A DNA stretch of 64,000 nt from Parahaliea mediterranea. Lineage in GTDB: Bacteria; Pseudomonadota; Gammaproteobacteria; Pseudomonadales; Halieaceae. The stretch's first letter is position 1; every line of letters begins with the position of its first letter. Below are positions 51,380 through 62,357 of the stretch, piece after piece. The DNA is taken from positions 186,001 through 250,000 of the forward strand of contig NZ_QEWO01000006.1 of the NCBI RefSeq assembly GCF_003402235.1. Direction: 5' to 3'. The translations under genes and the position numbers were made by a program. The notes under the pieces are model-generated. The model was given only the letters and a program-made list of their open reading frames with translations. It had not been told where the DNA came from and searched no databases.

Positions 51380-51622
51380 TCAGTCGGGTTTTTTGGCCGG
51401 GTCCAACAGCCGCACCGCTTCTTCCGGTGCATCGCTGCGCCGGGCAGGGCGGTTGACCCGGGTGCGGGGCTCCTGCCGGGGGGCGTCGGTGGGGCGGGCC
51501 TCACTGAAACCGCAGGCCACGCATTCGCGCTCGTCGGTGTCCGCATCCACCACGATAGTGTCCATCTCGCTGCAACGGGGGCAGACGGCTCCGGCGATAA
51601 AGCGGCGGCGGTGGGCAGGCAT
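51380..51622 (-). CDS. YheV-family (DUF2387) putative zinc-binding protein
   Basis: An 80-residue cytosolic protein. The N-terminal RRRFIAGAVCPRCSEMDTI and CVACGF form a tetracysteine zinc ribbon (Cys near 14, 17, 33 and 36), matching YheV/DUF2387. The Arg/Pro-rich tail ends LLDPAKKPD, also family-like. Function unknown. ATG 51622 was chosen from this match; longer in-frame starts extend antisense through the carbonic anhydrase gene. It is divergent from the gamma-carbonic anhydrase gene by 84 bases. Confidence 0.85.
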   Translation of the reverse strand: MPAHRRRFIAGAVCPRCSEMDTIVVDADTDERECVACGFSEARPTDAPRQEPRTRVNRPARRSDAPEEAVRLLDPAKKPD

Positions 51623-51706
51623 GGATAGACCTCGTTGCGGCGTTGCCGGGGCTGGCAGGGTGAAAACAGGGCCGCTATTGTAGCAGTTTTGCCGGAGCAC
51701 CCTGCG

Positions 51707-52264
51707 ATGAAGCACTACACCCCAACCAGCCTGCGCAGTTTCCGCGGCCAGCGCCCGGTACTCGGCGAGCGGGTACTGATCGACCCCAGCGCGGTGGTGC
51801 TGGGAGACGTGGAACTGGGCGATGATGTGTCGGTGTGGCCCCAGGCCGTGGTGCGCGGCGATATGCACCGCATCCGGGTGGGTGCCCGCACCAGCGTGCA
51901 GGACGGCTGCGTGCTGCACATCACCCACGCCGGGCCCTACAACCCCGAGGGCTGGCCCCTGCTGATCGGCGAGGACGTCACCATCGGCCACAACGCCACC
52001 CTGCACGGCTGCAGCATCGGCAACCGGGTGCTGGTGGGCATGGGCGCCACGGTGATGGACGGCGCGGTGGTAGAGGACGAGGTAGTCATCGCCGCCGGCG
52101 CCCTGGTCACCCCCGGCAAGCGCCTGCGCAGCGGCTACCTGTACGCCGGCAGCCCGGCGCGGGAAATGCGCGCGCTGTCGGATTCAGAGCGGGAGTACTT
52201 CTGCTACAGCGCCAACAACTACGTGCAGCTGAAAGAGCAGCACCTTGCGGAGCTGGAGGCCTGA
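51707..52264 (+). CDS. Gamma-class carbonic anhydrase-like protein (YrdA family)
   Basis: A 185-residue left-handed beta-helix protein with hexapeptide repeats (VVLGDVELGDDVSVWPQAVVRGD, GEDVTIGHNATLHGCSIGNRVLVGMGA). Three metal-ligand histidines are in place: HITH (near 68-71 region), IGHNATLHG. YrdA proteins bind zinc but anhydrase activity is often not demonstrable. It is next to aroE, as yrdA is in E. coli, which supports orthology. ATG 51707 has CGGAG upstream. It converges on aroE with a 6-base gap. Confidence 0.9.
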   Translation: MKHYTPTSLRSFRGQRPVLGERVLIDPSAVVLGDVELGDDVSVWPQAVVRGDMHRIRVGARTSVQDGCVLHITHAGPYNPEGWPLLIGEDVTIGHNATLHGCSIGNRVLVGMGATVMDGAVVEDEVVIAAGALVTPGKRLRSGYLYAGSPAREMRALSDSEREYFCYSANNYVQLKEQHLAELEA

Positions 52265-52270
52265 GGCGGC

Positions 52271-53107
52271 TCAGGCGGCGGCCAGGGCCTGCCGCAGCTG
52301 GTTGATCACCGGGCCGGTGGCGGGCCGCACCCGCCGCCAGCGATAGAAGGATTCCGCCGCCTGTTCCACCAGCATGCCGAGGCCATCGGCCACCGCCCAG
52401 GCGGTGTTCAGGGCCGCCCAGCGCATGAATACGGTGGGCTCGGCGCCGTACACCATGTCGTAGCAGCAGCTGCGCGCTGTCAGCAGGCTGCCGGGCAATT
52501 CAGGCATGTCGCCGCTCAGGCTGGCGCTGGTGGCATTCACCACCAGGTCGAACTGGCGGTCCGCCAGCAATTCGTAACCACCGCCATCAATGGCGCCCAG
52601 CTCGGCGAATTCCGCCGCCAGGTCGCGGGCTTTTTCGGCGGTGCGATTGACAATGGTCAGCGAGCGGGGCTTTTCCCGCAGCAGGGGTTCCAGCACCCCG
52701 CGCACCGCGCCGCCGGCACCGAGCACGAGCATGCGCTGGCCCTGCAGGGTCCAGCCCAGGTTGGCCACCATGTCCCGCACCAGGCCGACACCGTCGGTAT
52801 TGTCGCCATAGAGCTGGCCCTCATCGCTCAGGTAGAGGGTATTGACTGCGCCGGCACGACGGGCACGCTGGCTGCATTCGTCCGCCAGGGCAAAGGCCTG
52901 CTGCTTGAAGGGCACGGTGACATTGAGGCCGGCGCCGCCACCCTCGAAAAAGTTGCGCACGGAGCGCTCGAAAGCATCCAGCTCCACCCGCACGGCGCGG
53001 TACTGCATAGCCTGGCCGCACTGCTCGGCAAAGGCGGCGTGAATCAACGGGGACTTGCTCTGCTTGATGGGATTGCCAAAGACGGCATATTTGTCGCTGC
53101 TACTCAT
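52271..53107 (-). CDS. aroE: Shikimate dehydrogenase (NADP+)
   Basis: Reduces 3-dehydroshikimate to shikimate in aromatic amino-acid synthesis. The 278 residues start YAVFGNPIKQSKSPLIH (substrate site with Ser pair), contain the catalytic Lys in LNVTVPFKQQAF and Asp in YGDNTDGVGLVRD, and the NADP-binding GAGGAVRGV plus VNRTAEKA (Arg contacts the 2'-phosphate). It follows hemF on the same strand by 76 bases, a gap that carries short 12-bp repeats. The aroE-hemF-tsaC-dprA order is conserved in pseudomonads. Confidence 0.95.
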   Translation of the reverse strand: MSSSDKYAVFGNPIKQSKSPLIHAAFAEQCGQAMQYRAVRVELDAFERSVRNFFEGGGAGLNVTVPFKQQAFALADECSQRARRAGAVNTLYLSDEGQLYGDNTDGVGLVRDMVANLGWTLQGQRMLVLGAGGAVRGVLEPLLREKPRSLTIVNRTAEKARDLAAEFAELGAIDGGGYELLADRQFDLVVNATSASLSGDMPELPGSLLTARSCCYDMVYGAEPTVFMRWAALNTAWAVADGLGMLVEQAAESFYRWRRVRPATGPVINQLRQALAAA

Positions 53108-53124
53108 ATCCCCTATTTCCAGTG

Positions 53125-53160
53125 CTGGTTCCGGTTCTGGTTCCGGTTGTCGTTCCGGCG
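53125..53160. repeat. 12-bp tandem repeat between hemF and aroE
   Basis: CTGGTTCCGGTT occurs twice perfectly (53125-53148) with a degenerate third unit. On the transcribed minus strand it reads AACCGGAACCAG, just before the aroE ribosome-binding region. Confidence 0.75.
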
Positions 53161-53183
53161 CTGGCGCCGGTGCTGCTGCCCGT

Positions 53184-54704
<1,521 letters not shown>

Positions 54705-54705
<1 letters not shown>

Positions 54706-55208
54706 CAGCCTTTCAGGGAGGCCTGCAGGGCTTCGTCTTTTTGGCGGATGGCCTCGGCATTGGCAGCGCGCTCTTCACGCAGCTTTTCGGCCAGGCTCTC
54801 GTCGCCCACTGACAGGATCTGGGCGGCCAGGTAGGCGGCGTTCTTGGCGCCGGCCTTGCCAATGGCCACGCTGGCCACCGGGATGCCCGCGGGCATTTGC
54901 ACGGTGGACAGCAGGGCGTCCAGGCCGTCCATGGAGGCATTCATCGGCACGCCGATCACCGGCTTGACGGTGGTGGCGGATACCGCACCGGCCAGGTGAG
55001 CAGCCATGCCGGCAGCGGCGATAAAGACCTGGCAACCGCGGGCCTCGGCATCCTTGATGAAGGCCTTGGTCACTTCCGGGGTGCGGTGGGCAGAGGTGAT
55101 GCGGGCTTCGAAGGGAATGCCGAAGGAGCGCAGCACAGCAAAGCTCGCCTCCATTACCGGCAGATCGGAATCGGAACCCATAACGATAGCAACAAAGGGC
55201 TTGCTCAT
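54705..55208 (-). CDS. purE: N5-carboxyaminoimidazole ribonucleotide mutase
   Basis: Rearranges N5-CAIR to 4-carboxy-AIR in purine synthesis. The 167-residue octameric enzyme has the class I signature [20 protein letters not shown], and [14 protein letters not shown]. In most gammaproteobacteria purE is followed by purK; here the next gene is tsaC, with a one-base overlap, and no purK is in the window. ATG 55208 has GGAGAAA upstream. The 240-base leader region on the transcribed strand is strongly pyrimidine-rich. Confidence 0.95.
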
Positions 55209-55449
55209 AGCGTTTCTCCGCGAATTGGGATGGACCGTGTCAGTCCGGGGGGGTGAAAGAGCGCGAAATGTACCCAAAGGTGCCCGGGAAGGCAAGGCGC
55301 AACGGGGGTTAGGAAGGGTTTGGAGAGGGTAGTGGGGGCAGGGAGAGAATAGTCGCAGGGCAGGAAGGGAATAGAGGGCGGGCGGGGTGGGATATGGTTG
55401 AGAACAATACGGGGCTTCGCGCCCTTCCGACCGCCGACCAGCGGCAGCC

Positions 55450-56589
55450 TCAGGCGCGGCTGTAGGCGCCGCTGTGTCGCCGCACCCGGCCGGCCAGTTC
55501 CAGCGCCGCCAGGCGTGCCAGCACCTGGGCCAGGGGCAGGCCGCTGTGCAGCACCAGCTCGTCGGCCGTGGCGCGTCCATCGCCGATCAGTTGCAGAAGG
55601 GGGTCGTCCTCCGCCGGGGTTTGCTGCGGCGCGTCGGTGGCCGGGCCGGCTTGCGGCGGCGCTGCAGCACGCGGCTCCTGGCCGCTGCCCGGCAGCAGGG
55701 CCAGCTCCGCCAGCAAATCGTCGGGGCTCTGCACCAGGCCGGCGCCGTCGCGCAGCAGGCGCAGGCAGCCGGCGCCACCGCTGTGATAGGCCGACCAGGG
55801 CAGGGCGAACACCTCCCGCCCCTGCTCCAGGGCCGTACCGGCGGTGATCAGGGAGCCACTGGGCAGGGCTGCCTCCACCACCAGCACCCCGAGGGCCAGG
55901 CCGCTGACGATGCGATTGCGGCGCGGGAAATGCTCCGGCAGCGGTTGGCTGCCTGAAGCAAATTCGGTTACCAGGCAGCCCCGGGCCGCAAGCTCGGCCC
56001 CCAGTGGGCGGTGCCGGCGGGGGTAGATTTGCTCGATGCCGGTGGCCATCACCGCCACGCTGGCCCCGCCCGCGTCCAGCGCGCCGCGATGGGCGGCGCC
56101 ATCCACCCCCAGGGCCAGGCCACTGGTGACCACCAGCCCCGCCCGCGCCAGTTCCGCGGCGAACTCCCCGGCTGCCCGCAGGGCATCGCCGCTGGCCCGT
56201 CGCGCCCCCACGATGGCCAGCTGCGGGCGCTGCAGCAGGCTCGCGTCGCCCCGGTAGTAGAGCAGCGGCGGCGGATCGTAGATGGCCTTGAGTTGAGACG
56301 GGTAGTCGGCATCGGCAAGGCAGAGCAGGCGGGCCTCGCAGGACAGCGCCGCTTCCAGTTGCCAGTCGACGTCGATGCGCGGATCAGGGCTGCGCCCCCT
56401 GTCCCGCAGCCGCCCGAAGGCGTCGGCCAACCCCGGTGCCGCGCGGCGCAGCGCGGGCCAGCCCCCGGGGTCGGACTGCCACAGGGCGTCGATGCCGCCG
56501 TAGTGGCCAAGCAATTGCCCCAGCTGGCCCGGGGTCAGTTTCGGCAGCGCCTGCAACAGCAGGGCGCGCCTGAGTGTTTCAACCGCCAT
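55450..56589 (-). CDS. dprA: DNA-processing protein DprA (Smf)
   Basis: Loads RecA on incoming single-stranded DNA during transformation. The 379 residues show an N-terminal SAM-like region (about 1-80), a Rossmann-like DprA core (IVGARRASGDALR near 120; VTSGLALGVDGAAHRGAL; MATGIEQIYPRRH; FPRRNRIVSGLA; GSLITAGTALEQGREVFALP) and a C-terminal winged-helix domain after an Ala/Pro-rich linker. ATG 56589 has GAGGG upstream; earlier in-frame starts add a non-family leader. It is followed by purE rather than directly by tsaC. Confidence 0.94.
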   Translation of the reverse strand: MAVETLRRALLLQALPKLTPGQLGQLLGHYGGIDALWQSDPGGWPALRRAAPGLADAFGRLRDRGRSPDPRIDVDWQLEAALSCEARLLCLADADYPSQLKAIYDPPPLLYYRGDASLLQRPQLAIVGARRASGDALRAAGEFAAELARAGLVVTSGLALGVDGAAHRGALDAGGASVAVMATGIEQIYPRRHRPLGAELAARGCLVTEFASGSQPLPEHFPRRNRIVSGLALGVLVVEAALPSGSLITAGTALEQGREVFALPWSAYHSGGAGCLRLLRDGAGLVQSPDDLLAELALLPGSGQEPRAAAPPQAGPATDAPQQTPAEDDPLLQLIGDGRATADELVLHSGLPLAQVLARLAALELAGRVRRHSGAYSRA

Positions 56590-56752
56590 AACCCTCGTCC
56601 CTGAGTGCTGCGGTGCTTTGTTGAGTGTCGAGCTAAATGCCGTGCCGGGCGGTGCTCGCGCCGCCACTATGAAAGTGGCCGCAGCGCCATGCAACCGACT
56701 GCCGGAAATGGATCAGGTTTTCAGGGGGAGAGGGCGGGCGACCCGCCGCCCG

Positions 56753-57778
56753 TCAGGGATTTTTGACTTTGTCGCCGACCTTCAGCGGATAGCTGGCCTT
56801 GAGCACGATGGCATAGCTGGCTTTTTCTGCCGTCTCGAACACCATTGCCAGCCCGGCGCGCACATCGGGCAGCAGCACGTTGTCGCGTGCCACCTGGTCG
56901 AAAATCAGCTCGCCGGTCTGGTAGATGGCCAGCACATCGCCGATGCGCAGGCCCTCGCGCTCGCCGCGGTTGAGCACCACGATGTCGGTGGTGCCGATCT
57001 GGGTGACACCGCCATCGACGGCAATCATAAAGCCGTTCTCGACCTCCTCGGCGGGCGCGCGCGGGTAGAAGGTGGCGTCCAGCACCCGCTCCTCGTTGGG
57101 CAGCAGGCGATCGGCAATGCGCACTTCCTCGGTCACGCGGGTCACTTCCAGCTCGGTTACCTCGTCGCGATGGCTGCTGAGCAGGCGGGTGCTGCCGATG
57201 TCCTGGGCGCGATAGCCGAGCAGTTCGTTACTGATGGGGTCGCGGTAGGCCTCGCCGGCCCGATAGATGCCATAGGCGCGCTCACCTTCGGGGAAGGGGC
57301 CGCGGCCGTAGACATGGTCGCCCGGCGCGCTGATCAAATGCCCCTGGGCACCGGCCACAACGTAGGCGGAGTTGTTCAGCTCGTCGGCGCTCATGATGCG
57401 GTTGCGATTGAGGAAGGCGCCAATCTGGTCCAGCGGGATGGCCGGGATGGCCAGATCCAGCGGGCTCACATGCATGTTGGGGGAGAGCTTCATGTCGCCC
57501 CGGCGCAGGCGCAGGCGCGGCTGGCCATCGACCCAGACCAGGTAGAGTTCATCGCCGGGGTAGATCAGGTGAGGGTTGTCGATCTGCGGGTTCACGTCCC
57601 ACAGTTCGGGCCATAGCCAGGGTTCGCGCAGGTAGATGCCGGAGATATCCCAGAGGGTATCGCCCTTTTTGACGATGTAGACCTCCGGCACGTCGTCGTT
57701 CAGCTCCACCGCCTGCAGCGCTGAACAAAACAGCAGCCACACCGTCAACAGCAGTCCCGAAAGTGCCCTGGATCCCAT
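56753..57778 (-). CDS. tsaP: LysM-domain protein, TsaP-like
   Basis: A periplasmic peptidoglycan-binding protein of 341 residues. The signal peptide ends LQA (about residue 24). A LysM domain follows (YIVKKGDTLWDISGIYL through HLIYPGDELYLV, about 34-86), then a long domain ending KVGDKVKNP that resembles the FlgT-C-like part of TsaP. In P. aeruginosa the gene at this position (between dprA and def) is tsaP, which anchors the type IV pilus secretin. Orthology rests on position and architecture. It may connect functionally with the GspE/PilB-like ATPase at the left of the window, but that is speculative. Confidence 0.78.
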   Translation of the reverse strand: MGSRALSGLLLTVWLLFCSALQAVELNDDVPEVYIVKKGDTLWDISGIYLREPWLWPELWDVNPQIDNPHLIYPGDELYLVWVDGQPRLRLRRGDMKLSPNMHVSPLDLAIPAIPLDQIGAFLNRNRIMSADELNNSAYVVAGAQGHLISAPGDHVYGRGPFPEGERAYGIYRAGEAYRDPISNELLGYRAQDIGSTRLLSSHRDEVTELEVTRVTEEVRIADRLLPNEERVLDATFYPRAPAEEVENGFMIAVDGGVTQIGTTDIVVLNRGEREGLRIGDVLAIYQTGELIFDQVARDNVLLPDVRAGLAMVFETAEKASYAIVLKASYPLKVGDKVKNP

Positions 57779-57888
57779 GGTTCTGTCCCTGCCCAAGCTT
57801 GTTATTATCCGCCCCGCCGCCGCCACCTCCCTACCGATGCGGCCGGTGGCGCCGCTCCCCAGTTGCGCAGCCCCTGATGCCCTGGCGC

Positions 57889-57918
57889 TGGGCACATTTG
57901 CGCTGGCGGATGTATAAT
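57889..57918 (+). promoter_or_regulatory. Promoter of the def-fmt-rsmB operon
   Basis: A perfect -10 TATAAT (57913-57918) is preceded by TGGGCA (57889-57894) at 18 bases, four of six matching the -35 consensus. The start site would be near 57925, about 90 bases before def. Confidence 0.5.
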
Positions 57919-58013
57919 TGCCAACAGTTTGCGGTGGTCATTCGCCACTGGCAAGTGCAAATGTTATTAATTCACTCGGGCCGCCCGGCCTGCCAATCTC
58001 CCCCAGGAAACCG

Positions 58014-58520
58014 ATGGCCATTCTCGACATCCTCGAATTTCCCGACCCTCGCCTGCGCACCACCGCGCGCCCGGTGACCGAGGTCACCGATGCCACCCAC
58101 GCGCTGATCGACGACATGTTTGAGACCATGTACGCCGCTCCCGGGATCGGCCTTGCCGCCACCCAGGTGGATGTCCACGAGCGCCTGCTGGTGATCGATG
58201 TCAGCGAGGACCGTTCGGAGCCGCTGGTGTTCATCAACCCCGAAGTGGAGGTGCTGGACCCGGTGCTTGGCGAATACGACGAGGGCTGCCTGTCGGTGCC
58301 CGGCTTCTACGAAACCGTGAACCGCCCGCGCCGCGTGCGGGTCAGCGCCCTGGACCGCAACGGTGAAGCCTTCACCCGCGAGCTGGAGGGCCTGCTGGCC
58401 ATCTGCCTGCAGCACGAAATAGACCACCTGGACGGCAAACTCTTTGTTGACTACATCTCCCCGCTGAAGCGTCAGCGCATTCGCAAAAAGCTGGAGAAAG
58501 ACCAGCGCCGCCGGGCCTGA
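58014..58520 (+). CDS. def: Peptide deformylase
   Basis: Removes the formyl group from nascent proteins. The 168-residue metalloenzyme has all three motifs: GIGLAATQ (44-51), EGCLSVPG (Cys92 metal ligand) and QHEIDHLDG (His134, His138). The start [15 protein letters not shown] is family-typical; upstream in-frame codons are not. An AGGAAA ribosome-binding site precedes ATG 58014. It leads the def-fmt-rsmB operon and is divergent from tsaP. Confidence 0.96.
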   Translation: MAILDILEFPDPRLRTTARPVTEVTDATHALIDDMFETMYAAPGIGLAATQVDVHERLLVIDVSEDRSEPLVFINPEVEVLDPVLGEYDEGCLSVPGFYETVNRPRRVRVSALDRNGEAFTRELEGLLAICLQHEIDHLDGKLFVDYISPLKRQRIRKKLEKDQRRRA

Positions 58521-58522
58521 CC

Positions 58523-59539
58523 GTGGCGGATACCGCACCGCTGCGCCTGCTGTTTGCGGGCACCCCCGAATTCGCCGCCCACCACCTGGATGCCCTGCTC
58601 GGCAGCCGCCATCAGGTGGTGGCGGTGTACACCCAGCCCGACCGCCCCGCCGGGCGCGGCAAAAAGCTGCAGGCCAGCCCGGTCAAGCAGCGCGCCCTGG
58701 CGGCACACCTCCCGGTCTGCCAGCCCGCCAGCCTGCGGGATGAACAGGCCCAGCGCGCGCTGGCGGACCACGGTGCCGACGTTCTGGTGGTGGTGGCCTA
58801 TGGCCTGATTCTGCCCCAGGCGGTGCTGGATGCGCCGCGCCTGGGCTGCCTGAATGTGCACGCCTCCCTGCTGCCGCGCTGGCGCGGGGCCGCGCCCATC
58901 CAGCGCGCCATTGCGGCGGGGGATACCGAGAGCGGCGTGACCATCATGCAGATGGACGCCGGCCTGGATACCGGCGCCATGCTGGCCACCGCCCGCTGCG
59001 CCATTGGCCCCCACGCCACCACCGCCAGCCTGCACGACGAGCTGGCGGCCCTTGGCGCGCCCTGCCTGCTTGAGGTGCTGGATGACCTGCCCGCCCACCA
59101 GGCCCGCGCCCGGGTGCAGGATGACAGCTTGGCCACCTACGCCAGCAAAATCGAGAAAGCAGAGGCCCGGCTGGACTTTGCGCTACCGGCGGCCGAGCTG
59201 GACCGTCGCATCCGCGCCTTCAATCCCTTCCCTGTCTGCTTCAGCGAGCTGGGCGAGACCCGCGTGAAGGTGTGGCAGGCCCGCCCCGAGGGCGGTGGCC
59301 GGCTGGCGGCGCCCGGCACCGTGGTGCACAGCGACCGCGATGGCATTCGCGTGGCCTGCGGCGAAGGCAGCCTTTGCCTGCAGGTGCTGCAACTGCCGGG
59401 CGGCAAGGCCCTGCCGGTGGAGGCGCTGCTGAATGCCCACGGCGAGCGCTTTGCCCCGGGTGCCGTTTTCGGGGCACACGCCAGCACGGGCACCACCACT
59501 GGCACCGCCACTCTCACCACCCGCGGCAACGCCGGCTGA
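58523..59539 (+). CDS. fmt: Methionyl-tRNA formyltransferase
   Basis: Formylates initiator Met-tRNA using 10-formyl-THF. The 338-residue protein has the Rossmann catalytic domain (LLFAGTPEFAAHHL; VVAYGLILPQAVL; NVHASLLPRWRGAAPIQRAI with the catalytic Asn/His; MDAGLDTGAM) and the C-terminal OB-fold tRNA-binding domain. The last 20 residues are an unusual Thr/Gly/Ala-rich tail (STGTTTGTATLTTRGNAG). GTG start two bases after the def stop. Its stop overlaps the rsmB start by one base. Confidence 0.95.
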   Translation: MADTAPLRLLFAGTPEFAAHHLDALLGSRHQVVAVYTQPDRPAGRGKKLQASPVKQRALAAHLPVCQPASLRDEQAQRALADHGADVLVVVAYGLILPQAVLDAPRLGCLNVHASLLPRWRGAAPIQRAIAAGDTESGVTIMQMDAGLDTGAMLATARCAIGPHATTASLHDELAALGAPCLLEVLDDLPAHQARARVQDDSLATYASKIEKAEARLDFALPAAELDRRIRAFNPFPVCFSELGETRVKVWQARPEGGGRLAAPGTVVHSDRDGIRVACGEGSLCLQVLQLPGGKALPVEALLNAHGERFAPGAVFGAHASTGTTTGTATLTTRGNAG

Positions 59540-60831
59540 TGGCCGGGGACTGCCGGGCCGCTGCTGCCCGCGTTCTGGCCCGGGTGGCCGGCGGCCAGTC
59601 GCTGAACCAGGCGCTGCCGGAACAGCTGGGCGCCGTGGCGCCGCGGGATACCGCCCTGCTGCGCGAGCTCTGCTACGGCAGCTTGCGCCTGTGGCCGCGG
59701 CTGGAGGCGTTGGCCGACCAGCTGCTGGACAAGCCCCTGCGCGGCAAAGACCGGGACATCTATGCCCTGATCCTGGTCGGCCTCTACCAGCTTGACGCCA
59801 CCCGGGTGCCCGATCACGCGGCGGTTGCCAGCACGGTGGGCGCCACCCGCTCCCTGGGCAAGGGCTGGGCGCGGGGGCTGGTCAACGCCCTGTTGCGCCG
59901 CTATCTGCGGGAGCGGGATGCGCTGGAGGCCGCCCTGCCGCCCGCCGCCCGCGCCGCCCATCCGGCCTGGCTGCTGAAGCGCCTGCAGAAAGAATTCGAC
60001 ATGCTGGATGCCTTGCTTGCCGCCAACAACACCCGCCCGCCCATGGCCCTGCGGGTCAACCTGTCCCGCGTGCAACGCGCCGATTACCTGCACCAGCTTG
60101 AGACGGCCGGTATCGCCGCCCGCCCCGGGGCGCTGGCAGGCAGTGCCCTGTACCTGGAGCAGGCGGTGGACGTCACCAGCCTGCCGGGCTGGGACGAAGG
60201 CCTGGTCAGCGTGCAGGACGAGGCCGCCCAGCTCGCCGCGCCGCTGCTGGCGGCCGGTGCCGGCGAGCGCGTTCTCGACGCCTGCGCCGCCCCGGGCGGC
60301 AAGAGCTGCCACCTGCTGGAAGGCCAGAACAAACTGGCGGAGCTGGTGGCCATGGACATCGACGGGGAACGGCTGGCTCGGGTGGAGGACAACCTGCAGC
60401 GCCTGCAGCTCGCCGCCCGGGTGATTGTTGGCGACGGCGCCGCGCCACCGCCGGAACTGGCCGCCGGGAGCTTTGACGCCATCCTCGCCGACGCCCCGTG
60501 CTCCGCCTCCGGCGTGATTCGCCGCCACCCGGACATCAAACTGCTGCGCAGGCCCTCGGATATCACCCAGCTGGCCGGCCAACAGCTGGCCATTCTCAAG
60601 GGCCTGTGGCCCCTGCTGAAACCGGGCGGACGCCTGCTCTATGTGACCTGCTCGGTGCTGGCCGAGGAGAACAGCGCGGTGGTGGCCCGCTTCCTCGACA
60701 CCCAGCACGACGCCGCTGAGCAGGTGCTAGCGGTGAACTGGGGCGAGGTGCGCGCGCACGGCCGCCAGCTGTTGCCACAGGAAGACGGGCCGGATGGACT
60801 CTATTTCGCGCTGCTGACCAAGTCGACCTGA
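59539..60831 (+). CDS. rsmB: 16S rRNA (cytosine967-C5)-methyltransferase
   Basis: Methylates C967 of 16S rRNA with SAM. The 430 residues comprise an N-terminal NusB-like domain (about 1-135; LLRELCYGSLRLWPRL) and a C-terminal RNA m5C methyltransferase domain. SAM loop: VLDACAAPGGKSCHLLE. The two catalytic cysteines lie in DAPCSASG and VTCSVL. The ATG shares one base with the fmt stop (TGATG), so it is translationally coupled in the def-fmt-rsmB operon. Confidence 0.96.
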   Translation: MAGDCRAAAARVLARVAGGQSLNQALPEQLGAVAPRDTALLRELCYGSLRLWPRLEALADQLLDKPLRGKDRDIYALILVGLYQLDATRVPDHAAVASTVGATRSLGKGWARGLVNALLRRYLRERDALEAALPPAARAAHPAWLLKRLQKEFDMLDALLAANNTRPPMALRVNLSRVQRADYLHQLETAGIAARPGALAGSALYLEQAVDVTSLPGWDEGLVSVQDEAAQLAAPLLAAGAGERVLDACAAPGGKSCHLLEGQNKLAELVAMDIDGERLARVEDNLQRLQLAARVIVGDGAAPPPELAAGSFDAILADAPCSASGVIRRHPDIKLLRRPSDITQLAGQQLAILKGLWPLLKPGGRLLYVTCSVLAEENSAVVARFLDTQHDAAEQVLAVNWGEVRAHGRQLLPQEDGPDGLYFALLTKST

Positions 60832-60885
60832 TGCCGGTGCTTAGCGATCTGCCGGCCGCTGCCCTCTTTTTACCAGGCGCCACGC

Positions 60886-60914
60886 TATACAGCCCTGGCC
60901 CATGTGCTTACAAT
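60886..60914 (+). promoter_or_regulatory. Possible trkA promoter
   Basis: TATACA (60886-60891) and TACAAT (60909-60914) are 17 bases apart and fit a sigma-70 promoter; transcription would start about 40 bases before trkA. Confidence 0.4.
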
Positions 60915-60962
60915 CGCCCCATCCATTAAGGTGCTGAGAACTTCCCACGGGGTCCCCGGGCC

Positions 60963-62339
60963 ATGAAAATCATTATTCTGGGCGCCGGTCAGGTAGGGGG
61001 AACACTGGCCGAACACCTGGCCAACGAGCAGAACGACATTACGGTGGTCGATACCGACGCCGACAAGCTGCGCAATTTGCAGGACCGCCTGGACATCGGC
61101 ACCGTGCTTGGCGGCGCCTCCCACCCCAATACCCTGTACCGCGCCGGCGCCGAGGATGCCGACATGCTGATTGCCGTCACCAACAGCGACGAGATCAACA
61201 TGATGGCCTGCCAGGTGGCACACAGTATTTTCAATACCCCCACCAAAATTTCCCGGGTGCGCTCGCCCAATTACCTGGCCCACCAGGAACAGCTGTTCAA
61301 CCCGGCCAACGTGCCGGTGGATGTAATCATCGGGCCGGAGCAGCTGGTCACCAAGAACATTCGCCAGCTGATCGCCAACCCCGGCGCCCTGCAGGTACTG
61401 GACTTTGCCGATGGCAAGGTGCAGCTGGTGGCGGTGCGGGCCTACTACGGCGGCCCGCTGGTGGGGCAGGAGCTACAGGAAATCCGCAAGCACATGCCCA
61501 AGGTGGACACCCGCGTGGCGGCCATTTTCCGCCAGGACCGGCCCATCCTGCCCGAGGGCAGCACGGTGATCGAGGTGGACGACGAAGTGTTCTTCATCGC
61601 CGCCCGCCAGCACATCCGCGCGGTGATGTCCGAGCTGCGCAAGGTGGACAAGCCCTACAAGCGGGTGATGATCGCCGGCGGCGGCAACATCGGCGCCACC
61701 CTGGCCCAGAGCATCGACAGCCAGTACCAGGTCAAGGTGATCGAAAAATCCTATAACCGCTGCCGCATGCTGTCGGAGCGACTCAAGCACGCCATTGTGC
61801 TGTGCGGCAGCGCGGCGGAGCCGCAACTGCTGACGGCGGAGAATATCGAGAACACCGACGTGTTCTGCGCCCTTACCAACAACGACGAATCCAACATCAT
61901 GATGTCGATGCTGGCCAAGCGCATGGGCGCCAAGAAGGTAATCACCCTGATCACCAACGCCGCCTACGCCGACCTTGTGGGGGACGAAATCGACATCGCC
62001 ATTTCGCCCCAGCAGATCACCATCGGCAGCCTGCTCACTCACGTGCGCAAGGGCGACATCTCCAACGTGCACTCCCTGCGCCGGGGCGCCGCCGAGGCCA
62101 TTGAGCTTATTGCCCATGGCGACGCCTACTCCTCCAAGGTGGTGGGGCGGCAGCTGGACGAGATCAACCTGCCCGAGGGGGTGACCATCGGCGCCATCGT
62201 GCGCGGCGAGGAAGTGCTCATCGCCCACGGCAACGTGGTGGTGGAAACCGACGACCACGTCATCCTGTTCCTGGTGGACCGCAGCCGTATCCCGCAGGTG
62301 GAAAAGCTGTTCGCGGTCGGCTTCGGCTTCTTTTCCTGA
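60963..62339 (+). CDS. trkA: Trk system K+ uptake regulatory protein TrkA
   Basis: The cytosolic NAD(H)/ATP-binding gating subunit of the Trk potassium channel. The 458 residues contain two RCK_N (Rossmann, [13 protein letters not shown] at residue 7 and [13 protein letters not shown] near 240) and two RCK_C domains, the full-length double form. [15 protein letters not shown] and [19 protein letters not shown] are matching halves of the duplicated fold. It is followed 18 bases later by trkH, giving a complete Trk unit. The position after rsmB is conserved in gammaproteobacteria. Confidence 0.95.
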   Translation: MKIIILGAGQVGGTLAEHLANEQNDITVVDTDADKLRNLQDRLDIGTVLGGASHPNTLYRAGAEDADMLIAVTNSDEINMMACQVAHSIFNTPTKISRVRSPNYLAHQEQLFNPANVPVDVIIGPEQLVTKNIRQLIANPGALQVLDFADGKVQLVAVRAYYGGPLVGQELQEIRKHMPKVDTRVAAIFRQDRPILPEGSTVIEVDDEVFFIAARQHIRAVMSELRKVDKPYKRVMIAGGGNIGATLAQSIDSQYQVKVIEKSYNRCRMLSERLKHAIVLCGSAAEPQLLTAENIENTDVFCALTNNDESNIMMSMLAKRMGAKKVITLITNAAYADLVGDEIDIAISPQQITIGSLLTHVRKGDISNVHSLRRGAAEAIELIAHGDAYSSKVVGRQLDEINLPEGVTIGAIVRGEEVLIAHGNVVVETDDHVILFLVDRSRIPQVEKLFAVGFGFFS

Positions 62340-62357
62340 CGCCGGGCACGCAACCCC